DNA of 50,967 nucleotides, from assembly GCA_001464505.1 (NCBI GenBank), contig LNEH01000168.1, forward strand, positions 1 through 50,967. Direction: 5' to 3'. A program made the position numbers and the translations under genes. The first letter of the stretch is position 1. The number at the start of each line of letters is the position of its first letter. The notes under the pieces are model-generated. The model worked only from the letters and a program-made list of their open reading frames with translations, was not told where the DNA came from and made no database searches. Of the stretch, positions 27,854-36,701 are shown piece by piece. The DNA is from Verrucomicrobia bacterium Ga0077533. Lineage in GTDB: Bacteria > Verrucomicrobiota > Verrucomicrobiia > Opitutales > Opitutaceae.

Positions 27854-28993
27854 ATGCGCGTCCTCGTTGCCTTCGACAAATTCAAGGACGCGCTCACGGC
27901 CGCGCAGGCCTGCGAGGCCGCCGCCACCGCGCTCCGCGCCAAACACCCCGGGTGGACGCTTGATCTCTGCCCGCTCACCGACGGCGGCGAGGGGTTTTGC
28001 GAGACGCTCACCGCTGCGGCGAATGGTCGGCTCGAACACATCGAGGTTTCCGGCCCGCGCGGGGCAACGGTCAACGCGTCCATCGGCTATGTGGCGGGAA
28101 GGCAGCTCACGGCTGCTGTGCGCGACCGACTTGGCTTAAAGCCGGCTGGCACACTCGCAACAATCGGCATGGCTTCCGCCAGCGGCCTGGAACTCCTGCC
28201 ACGCAACCAGCGCGATCCCTGGCGGACCTGTAGCTACGGCACGGGAGAGTTGATCCACGCCGCCGTTCAGGCTGGCTCCGACGCCATCCTGCTCGGCGTC
28301 GGCGGCAGCGCGACCAATGAACTCGGGCTTGGCGCGTTGTCGGCCCTCGGCTTACGGTTCCACGACGTGGGCGGCGAGCAATTGTATGTGCCCACACCAG
28401 AAATCTGGCCGGATATCGATTCACTAGACCGCCGGAAACTGATGTCGCTGCCTCCCGTCTTCATCGCTTGCGACGTGACTAATCCGCTGCTCGGCCCGCG
28501 TGGCGCCACGGCGACCTTTGGCCCGCAAAAGGGCCTGAAGCCTGACGACCTGCCCCGGCTCGAAACGGAGATGGCCCGGATGGCCTCATTGTTATGCGCA
28601 ACCTGCGGCCAGCCGCTTTCCCTCGCCGACCTGCCCGGCACCGGCGCGGCCGGTGGCATCGCGTTCGGTCTGATGGTCGCCTGCGGCGCGCAGCTGGTGC
28701 CGGGTTTTGACCTCGTCACGGAATGGCTCGACCTGCCCGCGCGGATCGCGACGGCCGACCTGGTGCTCACGGGCGAAGGCCGGTTTGATGCCACCTCGCT
28801 CAGCGGCAAGGGTCCGGGCTCGCTCGTCGCGACGGCTCGGCGGCTTGGCAAAACCGCTCACGTTTTTGCCGGCAGCCTTGGCGTGCCGACGGATGACCTG
28901 CACCATGCCGTCACGCCACCGGGCCTGCCGCTGGCCGAGGCGCTGCCCCGCACCGCAGAGATGCTGGCCGCGGCGGTGAGCCGTGCCTTGTGA
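27854..28993 (+). CDS. Glycerate kinase (GlxK/GarK type)
   Basis: A 379-residue kinase phosphorylating D-glycerate to 2- or 3-phosphoglycerate. Family motifs in order: VAFDKFKDALTAAQACEA at the N-terminus, LTDGGEGFCETL, GVGGSATNELGLGALSALG, TGAAGGIAFGLMVACGA, and VLTGEGRFDATSLSGKGP near the C-terminus. Length matches the family (about 375-385). It begins 10 bases after the broken DAHP synthase gene and overlaps no other real gene. The product type (2- or 3-phosphoglycerate) is not resolved; GarK/GlxK enzymes generally make 2-phosphoglycerate. Confidence 0.92.
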   Translation: MRVLVAFDKFKDALTAAQACEAAATALRAKHPGWTLDLCPLTDGGEGFCETLTAAANGRLEHIEVSGPRGATVNASIGYVAGRQLTAAVRDRLGLKPAGTLATIGMASASGLELLPRNQRDPWRTCSYGTGELIHAAVQAGSDAILLGVGGSATNELGLGALSALGLRFHDVGGEQLYVPTPEIWPDIDSLDRRKLMSLPPVFIACDVTNPLLGPRGATATFGPQKGLKPDDLPRLETEMARMASLLCATCGQPLSLADLPGTGAAGGIAFGLMVACGAQLVPGFDLVTEWLDLPARIATADLVLTGEGRFDATSLSGKGPGSLVATARRLGKTAHVFAGSLGVPTDDLHHAVTPPGLPLAEALPRTAEMLAAAVSRAL

Positions 28994-29054
28994 GTCTTCT
29001 CCTGTCACGATTCTCCTCGCCAAGCCTCGGCGGCGTTTTCAAAAATCTCGGCAC

Positions 29055-30404
29055 ATGTCACGCCGGTCGCTCGTGAAGATCTCCCTCGGAACCATAGCCG
29101 TCAGCGCTCTCGCTCTGGCGCTGGGTTGCGCCAGCAAGCCAACCAAAGCCGCGACCAATCCGGCCGCCCCGGCCACCACCCAACCGTCCGCTCCGCCCGA
29201 AAGACTGCCGCGGGTCATGCTGGGCATCGACGTGCTCGAGGCGGACAACTTCGCCGCCGTGGCGGGAAAGAAAATCGGCCTGCTCACCCACCCCGCCGGC
29301 GTGAACCGCCGCGGCGAAAGCACCCTCAACGTCCTGCGTCGCGCCCCGAAGACCAAGCTCGTCGCGCTTTTCGCCCCCGAGCACGGGTTCGAGGGCCAGA
29401 TCAAGGCCGGCGACAATTTCAATGACACGATTCACACCGCCACCGGGCTGCCCGTGTATTCGCTGCACGGCAAGAACCGCAAGCCCACCGCGAAACAGCT
29501 TCAGGGCCTCGACGCGCTCGTCATCGACCTGCAGGACATCGGCGTGCGGTCCTACACGTTCAATGTGGTGATGCGCTACGCGATGGACGCCTGTTTCCAA
29601 TACGGCGTGGAGGTCATCGTGCTCGACCGGCCCAACCCGCTCGGGGGGCTGAAGGTGGACGGCCCGCCGCTCGACCCGGAGAACATGAGCGGGGTCGGCG
29701 CTTTCCCCCGCATGCCGTATGTGCATGGCCTCACCATCGGTGAGATCGCCCGCGTCGCCAAAGAGGGTTCCCGCGCCATCTCCGGCCTGGAACTGACCGA
29801 GAAGGTGCGTGCGAAAGGCAAACTCACGGTCATCCCCCTGCGCGGCTGGTCGCGGAGCATGCGCTGGCCGGACACGGAATTGAAATGGGTGGCCACCTCG
29901 CCCTACATCGGCAGTTACGAGGCCGTCATCGGCTATGCCATGGTCGGGCTTGGCACGCAGAACAGCGACTGGTCGTGGGGCATCGGCCGCGATTATCCGT
30001 TCCGCGGCATCGGGTTTCCCAAAAAGTCACCGGACGAAATCATCCAGGCCATAAAAGCCTATCAAATCCCCGGCCTCGCCTTCGTGAAACGCTCCGGCAC
30101 AGGCAGCGACGGCAAGCCGATGACCGGCGTCTACGTGGAGGTGGTTGATTGGGAAAAATGGAACCCCACCGCCCTCTCCTTCTACATGCACAAGCAGGCC
30201 GCGAAATGGACGCGTCTCAACCCCTTTGCCACGCTGACCATGGACGAAGCGCGCAGCTTCAGGATCCACGTCGGCTCCAGCGCCTGGCTCGCCGCCCTGC
30301 AGCGCGAGGGCGCGCGGGTGGATGTGCCGCTCTTTCTCAGGAATTGGGCCGAGCGCGCCAAGATCTACCAGGATCAGACGAAGAAATTCTGGCTCTACCC
30401 GTAG
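29055..30404 (+). CDS. NamZ-type exo-beta-N-acetylmuramidase (DUF1343), lipoprotein
   Basis: A 449-residue protein of the DUF1343 family, whose characterised members (NamZ, GH171) cut N-acetylmuramic acid from the non-reducing end of peptidoglycan fragments. The N-terminus is a signal peptide with a lipobox (ALALGC), so it should be a periplasmic or outer-membrane lipoprotein. A proline/alanine/threonine-rich linker follows. Family motifs seen: GLLTHPAGVNRRGES, FAPEHGFEGQIKAGDN, LQDIGVRSYTF, DRPNPLGGL and RGWSRSMRW. The track start 28983 lies inside the glycerate kinase gene; ATG 29055 yields the lipoprotein signal and is chosen. Confidence 0.88.
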   Translation: MSRRSLVKISLGTIAVSALALALGCASKPTKAATNPAAPATTQPSAPPERLPRVMLGIDVLEADNFAAVAGKKIGLLTHPAGVNRRGESTLNVLRRAPKTKLVALFAPEHGFEGQIKAGDNFNDTIHTATGLPVYSLHGKNRKPTAKQLQGLDALVIDLQDIGVRSYTFNVVMRYAMDACFQYGVEVIVLDRPNPLGGLKVDGPPLDPENMSGVGAFPRMPYVHGLTIGEIARVAKEGSRAISGLELTEKVRAKGKLTVIPLRGWSRSMRWPDTELKWVATSPYIGSYEAVIGYAMVGLGTQNSDWSWGIGRDYPFRGIGFPKKSPDEIIQAIKAYQIPGLAFVKRSGTGSDGKPMTGVYVEVVDWEKWNPTALSFYMHKQAAKWTRLNPFATLTMDEARSFRIHVGSSAWLAALQREGARVDVPLFLRNWAERAKIYQDQTKKFWLYP

Positions 30405-30456
30405 ACATAGACAGGTTCTGGTTTGCGCCGGAGGACGGGCACGGATTCAAACAGAC

Positions 30457-31746
30457 ATGACACAACCGCCCCGCCCCTTCGCCCGGCTGCTGCCCGGATT
30501 CTTGCTCCTGCTGGGTTTCGCCACGCTGGCCCACGCCGTCGTCCCGGCGTTTGATCCCGTCGCCGAGACGGAGAAACTGCTCAACACCCTGCCCGCGGAG
30601 GCGCGCGCCAAATCCGACGCGTATTTTGAGGGTGGTTACATCATCCAGGTCTGGAATCTGGTGCTCGGCCTCGCCATCACCTGGGCCTTGTTGAAATTCG
30701 GCGTGACGGTGAAGCTGCGGGACGTCGCCGAGCGGGTTATCAAGATCCGCTACCTGCAGGGCGTGATTTTCATCGCCCTGTTTGCCCTTGTCTCCGCAAT
30801 CATCGATTTGCCGAACGACTACTACGTGGGCTTTATCCGCGAACACCGTTTCGGGCTGTCCAACCTGACAACCGGCGGCTGGCTGGGTGAGCAGGTGAAG
30901 GGGCTCGTCGTGGCAATGATCGCACTGAGCTTGATTGGTTCGCTCCTCTATCTCGGCATCCGCAAATCCCCGCAACGCTGGTGGGTGCGGGCGTCGCTCG
31001 CCACGCCGTTCTTCATGATTTTCCTGATGGTGCTGGCGCCGGTGTTCGTAATGCCGCTCTTCAACAAATACACCCTCCTGACCGACGCCAAGGTGCGTGA
31101 CCCCATCCTGTCGATGGCCCGCGCGAACGGCGTGCCGGTGGACAAAGTCTACCAGTTCGACGCCTCGAAACAATCCAAGCGCGTCAGCGCCAATGTGAGC
31201 GGCGCGCTCAACACCATCCGCGTCTCCCTGAACGACAATCTCCTCAACCGCTGCACGCCCGGCGAGGTGCAGGCCGTGATGGGTCATGAGCTCGGCCACT
31301 ACGTCCTGAATCACGTCTACAAGGGCGTGATCGCGTTCACCCTGCTCATCAGCGCCGGCTTCTGGTTTACGCATTGGTTCTTCGGCTGGGCCCACCGGCG
31401 GTTCGGCGCCGGCTGGGGCCTGCGTGGCATCGATGACTTCGCCGGCCTGCCGCTGATCCTGGCCGGGTTCAGCGTGTTCATGTTCCTCGCCACCCCGGTC
31501 CGCAACACTCTCACCCGCACCAACGAGGTGGAGGCCGACATCTTCGGTCTCAACGCCGCGCGGCAGCCCGACGGCTTTGCCACCACTGCGCTCAAGCTCT
31601 CCGAATACCGCAAGCTCGCCCCCGGCAAGTGGGAGGAAATAATCTTCTTCACCCACCCCAGCGGCTACAATCGCATCCTGATGGCGATGCGCTGGAAGGC
31701 CGAGCACCTGGCCGAGTTCCCATCGGCCTCGCTGACGGAGAAATAA
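30457..31746 (+). CDS. M48 family membrane metalloprotease (Ste24/CAAX protease type)
   Basis: A 429-residue multipass membrane protease. The N-terminus is a hydrophobic signal-like helix, followed by an N-terminal domain with several spans (FALVSAIIDLPNDYYVGFIREHRFG is interrupted but typical of CAAX prenyl protease N-domains). The zinc motif is MGHELGHYVLNH (about residue 270), and the third ligand region is TRTNEVEADIFGLNAA, matching the E-x3-D arrangement of M48A enzymes. In bacteria these enzymes take part in membrane-protein quality control. The start ATG 30457 lies 53 bases after the NamZ gene on the same strand. Confidence 0.9.
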   Translation: MTQPPRPFARLLPGFLLLLGFATLAHAVVPAFDPVAETEKLLNTLPAEARAKSDAYFEGGYIIQVWNLVLGLAITWALLKFGVTVKLRDVAERVIKIRYLQGVIFIALFALVSAIIDLPNDYYVGFIREHRFGLSNLTTGGWLGEQVKGLVVAMIALSLIGSLLYLGIRKSPQRWWVRASLATPFFMIFLMVLAPVFVMPLFNKYTLLTDAKVRDPILSMARANGVPVDKVYQFDASKQSKRVSANVSGALNTIRVSLNDNLLNRCTPGEVQAVMGHELGHYVLNHVYKGVIAFTLLISAGFWFTHWFFGWAHRRFGAGWGLRGIDDFAGLPLILAGFSVFMFLATPVRNTLTRTNEVEADIFGLNAARQPDGFATTALKLSEYRKLAPGKWEEIIFFTHPSGYNRILMAMRWKAEHLAEFPSASLTEK

Positions 31747-31749
31747 TGA

Positions 31750-32361
31750 TCACTTCGCTGGCGCGGGGTTGTTTTTCGCCACCCAGGCGTTGTATTCGGC
31801 GCGGGGCAGGAAGCGGAGCGAGGCGGAGTTGATGCAGTAGCGCCGGCCGGTCGGGCCCGGGCCGTCGTCGAAGACGTGCCCGAGGTGCGCGCCGTCCACG
31901 TTGCAGTGGACCTCGATGCGGGTCATGCCGTGGCTGGTGTCGGTGGTCTCGCCGACCAGGGCCTGCTCGATCGGCTTGGTGAAGCTCGGCCAGCCCGTGC
32001 CGCTGTCAAACTTGTCGCGGCTGTCGAACAACGGCGTGTCGCTACAGGCGGAGAAATAGACGCCATCGGCGTGATGATCCCAATATTCGTTCTGGAACGG
32101 CGGCTCGGTGCCCTGCTGGCGCGCAACCTGATACTGGCGTGGGGTCAGCCTTTTTTTCCACTCCTCATCGGTGCGCTGCACACGGGCCTTGCTCATGTCG
32201 ATGACGACGTTGGACGGCAGTCCACAGGCGGAAATTTCACCGGGTTGGCATTCGAGGGCATCCTTGGCAGCAGAGGTCTTGGAAGATTTCATTTCAGCGG
32301 AAAACAGGATCCCGGGGGTCGCGAACAGCGCAAGCGTCAGGGGGAAGAGGAGATTGTTCAT
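31750..32361 (-). CDS. msrB: Peptide-methionine (R)-S-oxide reductase, exported form
   Basis: A 203-residue enzyme that repairs R-methionine sulfoxide. Family motifs: [23 protein letters not shown]-like zinc or structural region (with only one of the usual cysteine pair), [10 protein letters not shown], and the catalytic [11 protein letters not shown]. The N-terminus is hydrophobic ([19 protein letters not shown]) and fits a signal peptide, so it probably acts in the periplasm. The four zinc cysteines of some MsrB proteins are absent here ([18 protein letters not shown]), placing it in the zinc-free group. ATG 32361 is preferred to the GTG at 32382. It lies three bases past the end of the convergent protease gene. 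Confidence 0.92.
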   Translation of the reverse strand: MNNLLFPLTLALFATPGILFSAEMKSSKTSAAKDALECQPGEISACGLPSNVVIDMSKARVQRTDEEWKKRLTPRQYQVARQQGTEPPFQNEYWDHHADGVYFSACSDTPLFDSRDKFDSGTGWPSFTKPIEQALVGETTDTSHGMTRIEVHCNVDGAHLGHVFDDGPGPTGRRYCINSASLRFLPRAEYNAWVAKNNPAPAK

Positions 32362-32391
32362 GCCAAGCCTGAGAGTGATCACTTTTGGCCT

Positions 32392-33678
32392 TTATTCCAC
32401 CCGCACGCGCAGTTTGCCGTCGTGGAATTCGTTGACCAGCGGCGCGCCGGCCTTGATTCCCTTGGCGCGGGCCACGGGCCGGCCGGACTCGTCGCGCACA
32501 ATGGCATAGCCGCGTTTGAGCACGGATTGCGGGCTGGCCGACTCCAGCCGTTTCCAGAGCGCCAGCAGCCGCTGCGAGTCCTGTTGCACCCTCTTTTCGG
32601 GCGCGGCCGTGGCGAGCCGGGCGCGCGCGGTGCCCAGCGACTCACGCCGGTGCTGAACCGCCGCGCGCAGCGCGGAACCCAGCCGATTGCCCAGATCATC
32701 AAGCCGGAGGTAATTGTGTTCGATGGCCGCCGTCGGCGCCAGCAGCCGCAACCGGCTGCGGGCATGATCGAGTTTTTCGCCGGCACGCGTCACGGCGGTC
32801 TCCAGCGCATCCGCTATGCCTGTGGCGGCCTGCCCGAGGCGTTCCGTCGCGGCGAGATAGTTGCTGGAGATCAACTCGGCGGCGCCACTGGGTGTTTCCG
32901 CGCGCACGTCGGCGGCGTAGTCGCACAGCGTCGTGTCGATCTCGTGGCCCACGGCGGAAATGATCGGCACGCCGCAATCCGCCACGGCGCGCACAAGGGG
33001 TTCCTCGTTGAAGGCCCACAGATCCTCCGCACTGCCGCCGCCACGGCCGATGACGAGCAGGTCGAAAATATTCAGCGCCTCGGCCGTGCGCAGCATCGCG
33101 GCGAGTTCGGCCGCCGCGTCCACGCCTTGCACCTTGGCGGGCAGCACCACGAGCCGGCCGGTCCAGCCGCGCCGGGTGAGGATGCGGACAAAGTCTTGCA
33201 CGGCGGCGCCGGTCGGCGAAGTGATGAAGCCGACCGTGCGCGGCAGCAGCGGGATCGCCTGTTTGCGCGCGGCCTCGAACAACCCCTCGGCGGCGAGCCG
33301 GAGCTTGAGTTTTTCCAACTCCTGCTGGAGACGGCCGGCCCCGTGCTCGATCAGCGCCCGCACGACCAGCTGATACTGGCCGCGCGCCTCATAGACACTG
33401 ACTTCGCCGTAGGCCAGCACCTGCAGTCCGTCGCGCAGCGGCACACTCTGCCGCGTGGCATCGCCGCGGAAAAGCACGCAGCTCAGCTGGGCCCCGGCGT
33501 CCTTGAGGGAAAAATACACGTGCCCGCTGGCCTGCGCCCGGAAATTCGACACTTCACCGCGCACCCAACCGGGCCGGAGGCCGCCCTCCAGGAGTTCCTT
33601 CACCCGGCGGGTGAACTCAGTGACGCTGGCCACGCGACCCACGTCATCCAACGGCAGTTCAGGCGCGTTTTTTCCCAT
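32392..33678 (-). CDS. xseA: Exodeoxyribonuclease VII large subunit
   Basis: A 428-residue catalytic subunit of exonuclease VII, which degrades single-stranded DNA in repair. An N-terminal OB-fold (residues about 15-110; GWVRGEVSNFRAQASGHVYF) precedes the nuclease domain, with GFITSPTGAAVQDF, IGRGGGSAEDLWAFNEE and AVGHEIDTTLCDYAADVRA, all typical XseA motifs. The C-terminal long helices and the SPQSVLKRGYAIV segment complete the family pattern. The small subunit gene xseB, often adjacent, is not in the window. Its start lies within the last 20 bases of the upstream TVP38-type gene, so the two are probably translationally coupled. Confidence 0.94.
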   Translation of the reverse strand: MGKNAPELPLDDVGRVASVTEFTRRVKELLEGGLRPGWVRGEVSNFRAQASGHVYFSLKDAGAQLSCVLFRGDATRQSVPLRDGLQVLAYGEVSVYEARGQYQLVVRALIEHGAGRLQQELEKLKLRLAAEGLFEAARKQAIPLLPRTVGFITSPTGAAVQDFVRILTRRGWTGRLVVLPAKVQGVDAAAELAAMLRTAEALNIFDLLVIGRGGGSAEDLWAFNEEPLVRAVADCGVPIISAVGHEIDTTLCDYAADVRAETPSGAAELISSNYLAATERLGQAATGIADALETAVTRAGEKLDHARSRLRLLAPTAAIEHNYLRLDDLGNRLGSALRAAVQHRRESLGTARARLATAAPEKRVQQDSQRLLALWKRLESASPQSVLKRGYAIVRDESGRPVARAKGIKAGAPLVNEFHDGKLRVRVE

Positions 33679-34330
33679 AGTGTTTTCGCACCAAATGGAG
33701 TGCGGCCATAAGCGCGAGGATCAGGCTGAGCGAGACAAGGGCGACCTTGCCTCTGCCGTGCAGCAACGCGTCGCCAAAAAGCATAAACGCCGTGCCCAGC
33801 GGCCACGAGATCAGGCAGGACACGAGGAGGTATTTCCCGAACGGCACATTCGCCAGCCCGAGCAGATAGTGTTGCACGCAAAAGGGAATGCCCGGCGTGA
33901 CGCGTAAAATCACAATGAGGTCGGTGGCGTCCGCCGCCGCCACTTCGGGCGCCTTGTAGCCCAGCCGCACGACCAGCCGGGCGAGCAATGGCCGCAACGC
34001 CCAGCGGGCGAGCACGTAGGTGAACACAATGTTGGCCGTCATCGCCCCGAGAGCCAGCACCACGGTGACCGGCGTGCCGAAGCGCGGGCCGAAGAGGGAC
34101 ACGACGGACAACAGGAAAACAAGGAAGGGCATGCCCGCCGCCGGCAACAAGGCCATGGCGGTGAAGAACACCGGCGCACCTGCGCTCCGAATGAGTTCGA
34201 GGCCTTGGGCGAGCAGCGCCTTGATGTCGAGCCCGCGGGCCGCCAGCGCGGCCGCCCCGAGCACTGCCACCAGGCCGGCAACGAGCTTGAGCAGGAGCGC
34301 CCGGTTGGGGCGCGGAGCGGATTCAGCCAT
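33659..34330 (-). CDS. TVP38/TMEM64-type (VTT domain) membrane protein
   Basis: A 223-residue inner-membrane protein with about five to six helices. The VTT/SNARE-associated region is visible: LLPAAGMPFLVFLLSVVSLFG, then FGTPVTVVLALGAMTANIVF, then VILRVTPGIPFCVQHYLLGL with the F/P-rich re-entrant loop typical of this family. Members (DedA superfamily) are thought to be lipid-handling or ion-coupled flippase-like proteins; no precise function is assigned here. ATG 34330 is preferred over the track start at 34366. It is the promoter-proximal gene of a pair with xseA. Confidence 0.82.
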   Translation of the reverse strand: MAESAPRPNRALLLKLVAGLVAVLGAAALAARGLDIKALLAQGLELIRSAGAPVFFTAMALLPAAGMPFLVFLLSVVSLFGPRFGTPVTVVLALGAMTANIVFTYVLARWALRPLLARLVVRLGYKAPEVAAADATDLIVILRVTPGIPFCVQHYLLGLANVPFGKYLLVSCLISWPLGTAFMLFGDALLHGRGKVALVSLSLILALMAALHLVRKHYGKKRA

Positions 34331-34429
34331 GGCGGCACGATGCCCGGGGCGGTTTGCCCGCGTCAAGGGTGGAGGCGGGAAAATGCTTTCCTAGCCGGGA
34401 GGCCGCGCTAGCGTGGCGGCCTCTGCTGC

Positions 34430-35122
34430 ATGAAGCTTTCGATCGTCATTCCCTGCTACAACGAGCGCAACACCATCCGCGCCATCGTGGACGCGGTCCG
34501 TGCCGCCCCGGTGGCGGACAAGGAGATCATCGTGGTGGACGACTGCTCGTTCGACGGCACGCGCGAGCTGCTGCGCGCCGAGATCGAGCCGCTGGTGACC
34601 CGCGTCATCTACCACGACGTGAATCAGGGCAAGGGCGCGGCCTTGCGCACGGGGTTTGCCGTCACCACCGGCGATGTCGTTGTCGTGCAGGACGCCGACC
34701 TCGAATACGACCCGCAGGAATACCCGCGCCTGCTCAAGCCCGTGCTCGACGGCAAGGCCGACGTCGTCTTTGGCTCGCGCTTCATGGGCGCGGAGGCGCA
34801 CCGCGTGGTTTATTTCTGGCACATGGTGGGCAACCGCTTCCTCACCCTGCTCTCGAACATGTTCACCAACCTCAATCTCACGGACATGGAAACCTGCTAC
34901 AAGCTGTTCCGCCGCGAGATCCTCACGCAGATCACCATCGAGGAAAACCGTTTCGGTTTCGAGCCGGAGATCACGGCCAAGGTGGCCAAGCTGCCCGAGT
35001 GCCGCATCTACGAGGTGGGCATCTCCTATTACGGCCGCACCTACGCCGAGGGGAAGAAGATCGGCTGGCGCGACGGCTTCCGCGCCATCTACGCCATCGT
35101 GAAATACAACCTGGCCCACTGA
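34430..35122 (+). CDS. GT2 polyprenyl-phosphate sugar transferase (DPM1-like, soluble)
   Basis: A 230-residue GT-A glycosyltransferase lacking membrane helices. It begins [20 protein letters not shown], contains the metal-binding [15 protein letters not shown] and FGSRFMG, and has the [20 protein letters not shown] segment typical of dolichol- or polyprenyl-phosphate mannose/glucose synthases. It probably attaches a sugar to undecaprenyl phosphate on the cytoplasmic face. It is the first gene of the glycosyltransferase block and is followed after 22 bases by a GT-C-like membrane protein, a common pairing of donor-lipid synthase with donor-lipid user. Confidence 0.88.
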   Translation: MKLSIVIPCYNERNTIRAIVDAVRAAPVADKEIIVVDDCSFDGTRELLRAEIEPLVTRVIYHDVNQGKGAALRTGFAVTTGDVVVVQDADLEYDPQEYPRLLKPVLDGKADVVFGSRFMGAEAHRVVYFWHMVGNRFLTLLSNMFTNLNLTDMETCYKLFRREILTQITIEENRFGFEPEITAKVAKLPECRIYEVGISYYGRTYAEGKKIGWRDGFRAIYAIVKYNLAH

Positions 35123-35144
35123 CCCGGGCGGCGAGACTTGCGCC

Positions 35145-36701
35145 ATGCAAAGCACCACCGGAGCGCGCGACTGGAACTGGCGGCGCGGCGCCATCCTGTG
35201 CGGCGTGCTGTTGTATCTCGTCAGCGCCGTCTGCCATGTGTTTTTCGGCGCGTTGAACCCCGATGAAGGTTTCTACGCGGTGGCCGCCCGCGCCGTGATG
35301 CAGGGCGAGGTGCCATACCGTGATTTCGGCTTCACGCAGATGCCGCTGTTTCCGTATGTCGGCGGTGCGCTCATGAGCCTGACCGGTTTCGGGCTTTTTG
35401 AGCAGCGCGCCATCCATGGTCTCTGGGGAGTTCTTGCCTTGGCCCTGGCCGGCATCTGGCTGACCCGTCGGACCCACGCTTGGCTCGGGCTGCTCCTGGT
35501 CGTGGTTTTTTCCCTCTCCCCGGCGTGGATGTATTTCATCCACCTCGGCAAACCCTACGCCTTCACCAGCCTCGTCACCATGGCCGCCGCGTGGGTGTTT
35601 TTGGAGCGGCCGGCAGGATGGCGCCGCACCGCGCTGCTCGGCGCCCTCGGAGTCATCGGCGTCGGGTGCCGCTTGCCTGCGGCGCCATATTTCGCCGTGC
35701 TCTGGCTGGCCTCGCTCCGCGAAGGCCCGGAACCCGTCTCGGCGCGGGTGCTGGGCGGCGGAGCGGCGCTCGCCGTCACGGGTGCCGTGGTGTTGCTTCC
35801 GTTTTACCTGGCCGCTCCGGAGGCAAGCGTGTTCTGGACGCTTCAATTTCACCGGCTGTCCGTGCCGCACAAGGACTGGCAGTTGGCGTGGCAGTCCTAT
35901 GCGACCCTCGCCCCCGCCTTGTGGATGGCCGGGCTCTGCGCCCTCCCCGCCGTGTTCTTGCAAAAAAACGCGGTCGGTCCGCGAGAACGCTGGGTTGCGA
36001 TCGGGGCAATCATCGCGCTCACCACCAATCTGCTGCCGAAGGGCGTTTACGAAGAATATGGCGTGCCCTTCCTGCTCCCGCTGGCCATCATCGTCGGCGC
36101 CGTCCTGCACCGGGCCATGTCGGCCGCCACGCCCGCGCGGCGGCGCGCGCTGATCGTGGTTGTTCTGCTCGCCGCGCTCGGGGTTACGCCGCTGCTTAAT
36201 TTTCACTACCTGCAAAGGCCGCCGCCCAATTTGCCCTCGTGGTGGCTGCCGCCCGGAGTGTCGCCGTATAGTCCGGATTTGCCCGGACGCCTTTGGCTGG
36301 CGAAGCGGATCACCGCCGAACTCGTGGCGCCCGGCCAGCCCTTGATCGGGCCCAACATCATCCTCGCGGTCGAGGCCGACCGGCCGGTGCCGCGCAAGCT
36401 TCGCATGGGACCCTTCACCACCACGGCCGAATTCTCCCCCGTCATGGCCGACCGGCTCAATCTCGAAACCTTCCCGGAACTCGAAGCTCGCTACCTCGAT
36501 CCCCGGGTGACGTTGCTGGCATTCTTCGAGAATCCTTACCTGAACTATAGCTGGACGATGCCCTCGTTCCGAAATCCCCCCGAAAGGAACCGCGCGCGCT
36601 GGATGGAAATTTTCCGGCGGGATTTTATGATCGTCCAACAGGACTCTGACTTTCTGCTGATCGCCCGCCGCTCCGCGTTATCCTCACCAGTTGCCCGGTG
36701 A
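35145..36701 (+). CDS. GT39/ArnT-like multipass glycosyltransferase
   Basis: A 518-residue membrane protein with about ten helices. The first periplasmic loop carries the acidic pair expected for GT-C enzymes (LNPDEGFYAVAARAVMQGEV) followed by PYRDFGFTQMPLFPY. Helices continue to about residue 345, and the remaining 170 residues are a soluble C-terminal part (ITAELVAPGQPLIG; FPELEARYLDPRVTLLAFF) that would face the periplasm. Such enzymes use polyprenyl-phosphate sugars. Acceptor unknown. The 3' end overlaps the convergent gene at 36684 by 18 bases. Confidence 0.8.
   Translation: MQSTTGARDWNWRRGAILCGVLLYLVSAVCHVFFGALNPDEGFYAVAARAVMQGEVPYRDFGFTQMPLFPYVGGALMSLTGFGLFEQRAIHGLWGVLALALAGIWLTRRTHAWLGLLLVVVFSLSPAWMYFIHLGKPYAFTSLVTMAAAWVFLERPAGWRRTALLGALGVIGVGCRLPAAPYFAVLWLASLREGPEPVSARVLGGGAALAVTGAVVLLPFYLAAPEASVFWTLQFHRLSVPHKDWQLAWQSYATLAPALWMAGLCALPAVFLQKNAVGPRERWVAIGAIIALTTNLLPKGVYEEYGVPFLLPLAIIVGAVLHRAMSAATPARRRALIVVVLLAALGVTPLLNFHYLQRPPPNLPSWWLPPGVSPYSPDLPGRLWLAKRITAELVAPGQPLIGPNIILAVEADRPVPRKLRMGPFTTTAEFSPVMADRLNLETFPELEARYLDPRVTLLAFFENPYLNYSWTMPSFRNPPERNRARWMEIFRRDFMIVQQDSDFLLIARRSALSSPVAR

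Noticed and set aside
34971-36638. A 555-residue minus-strand ORF
   Set aside because: Antisense shadow of the GT39-like gene at 35145; rich in His, Gln, Arg and Glu, as expected from reverse reading of membrane-protein codons.
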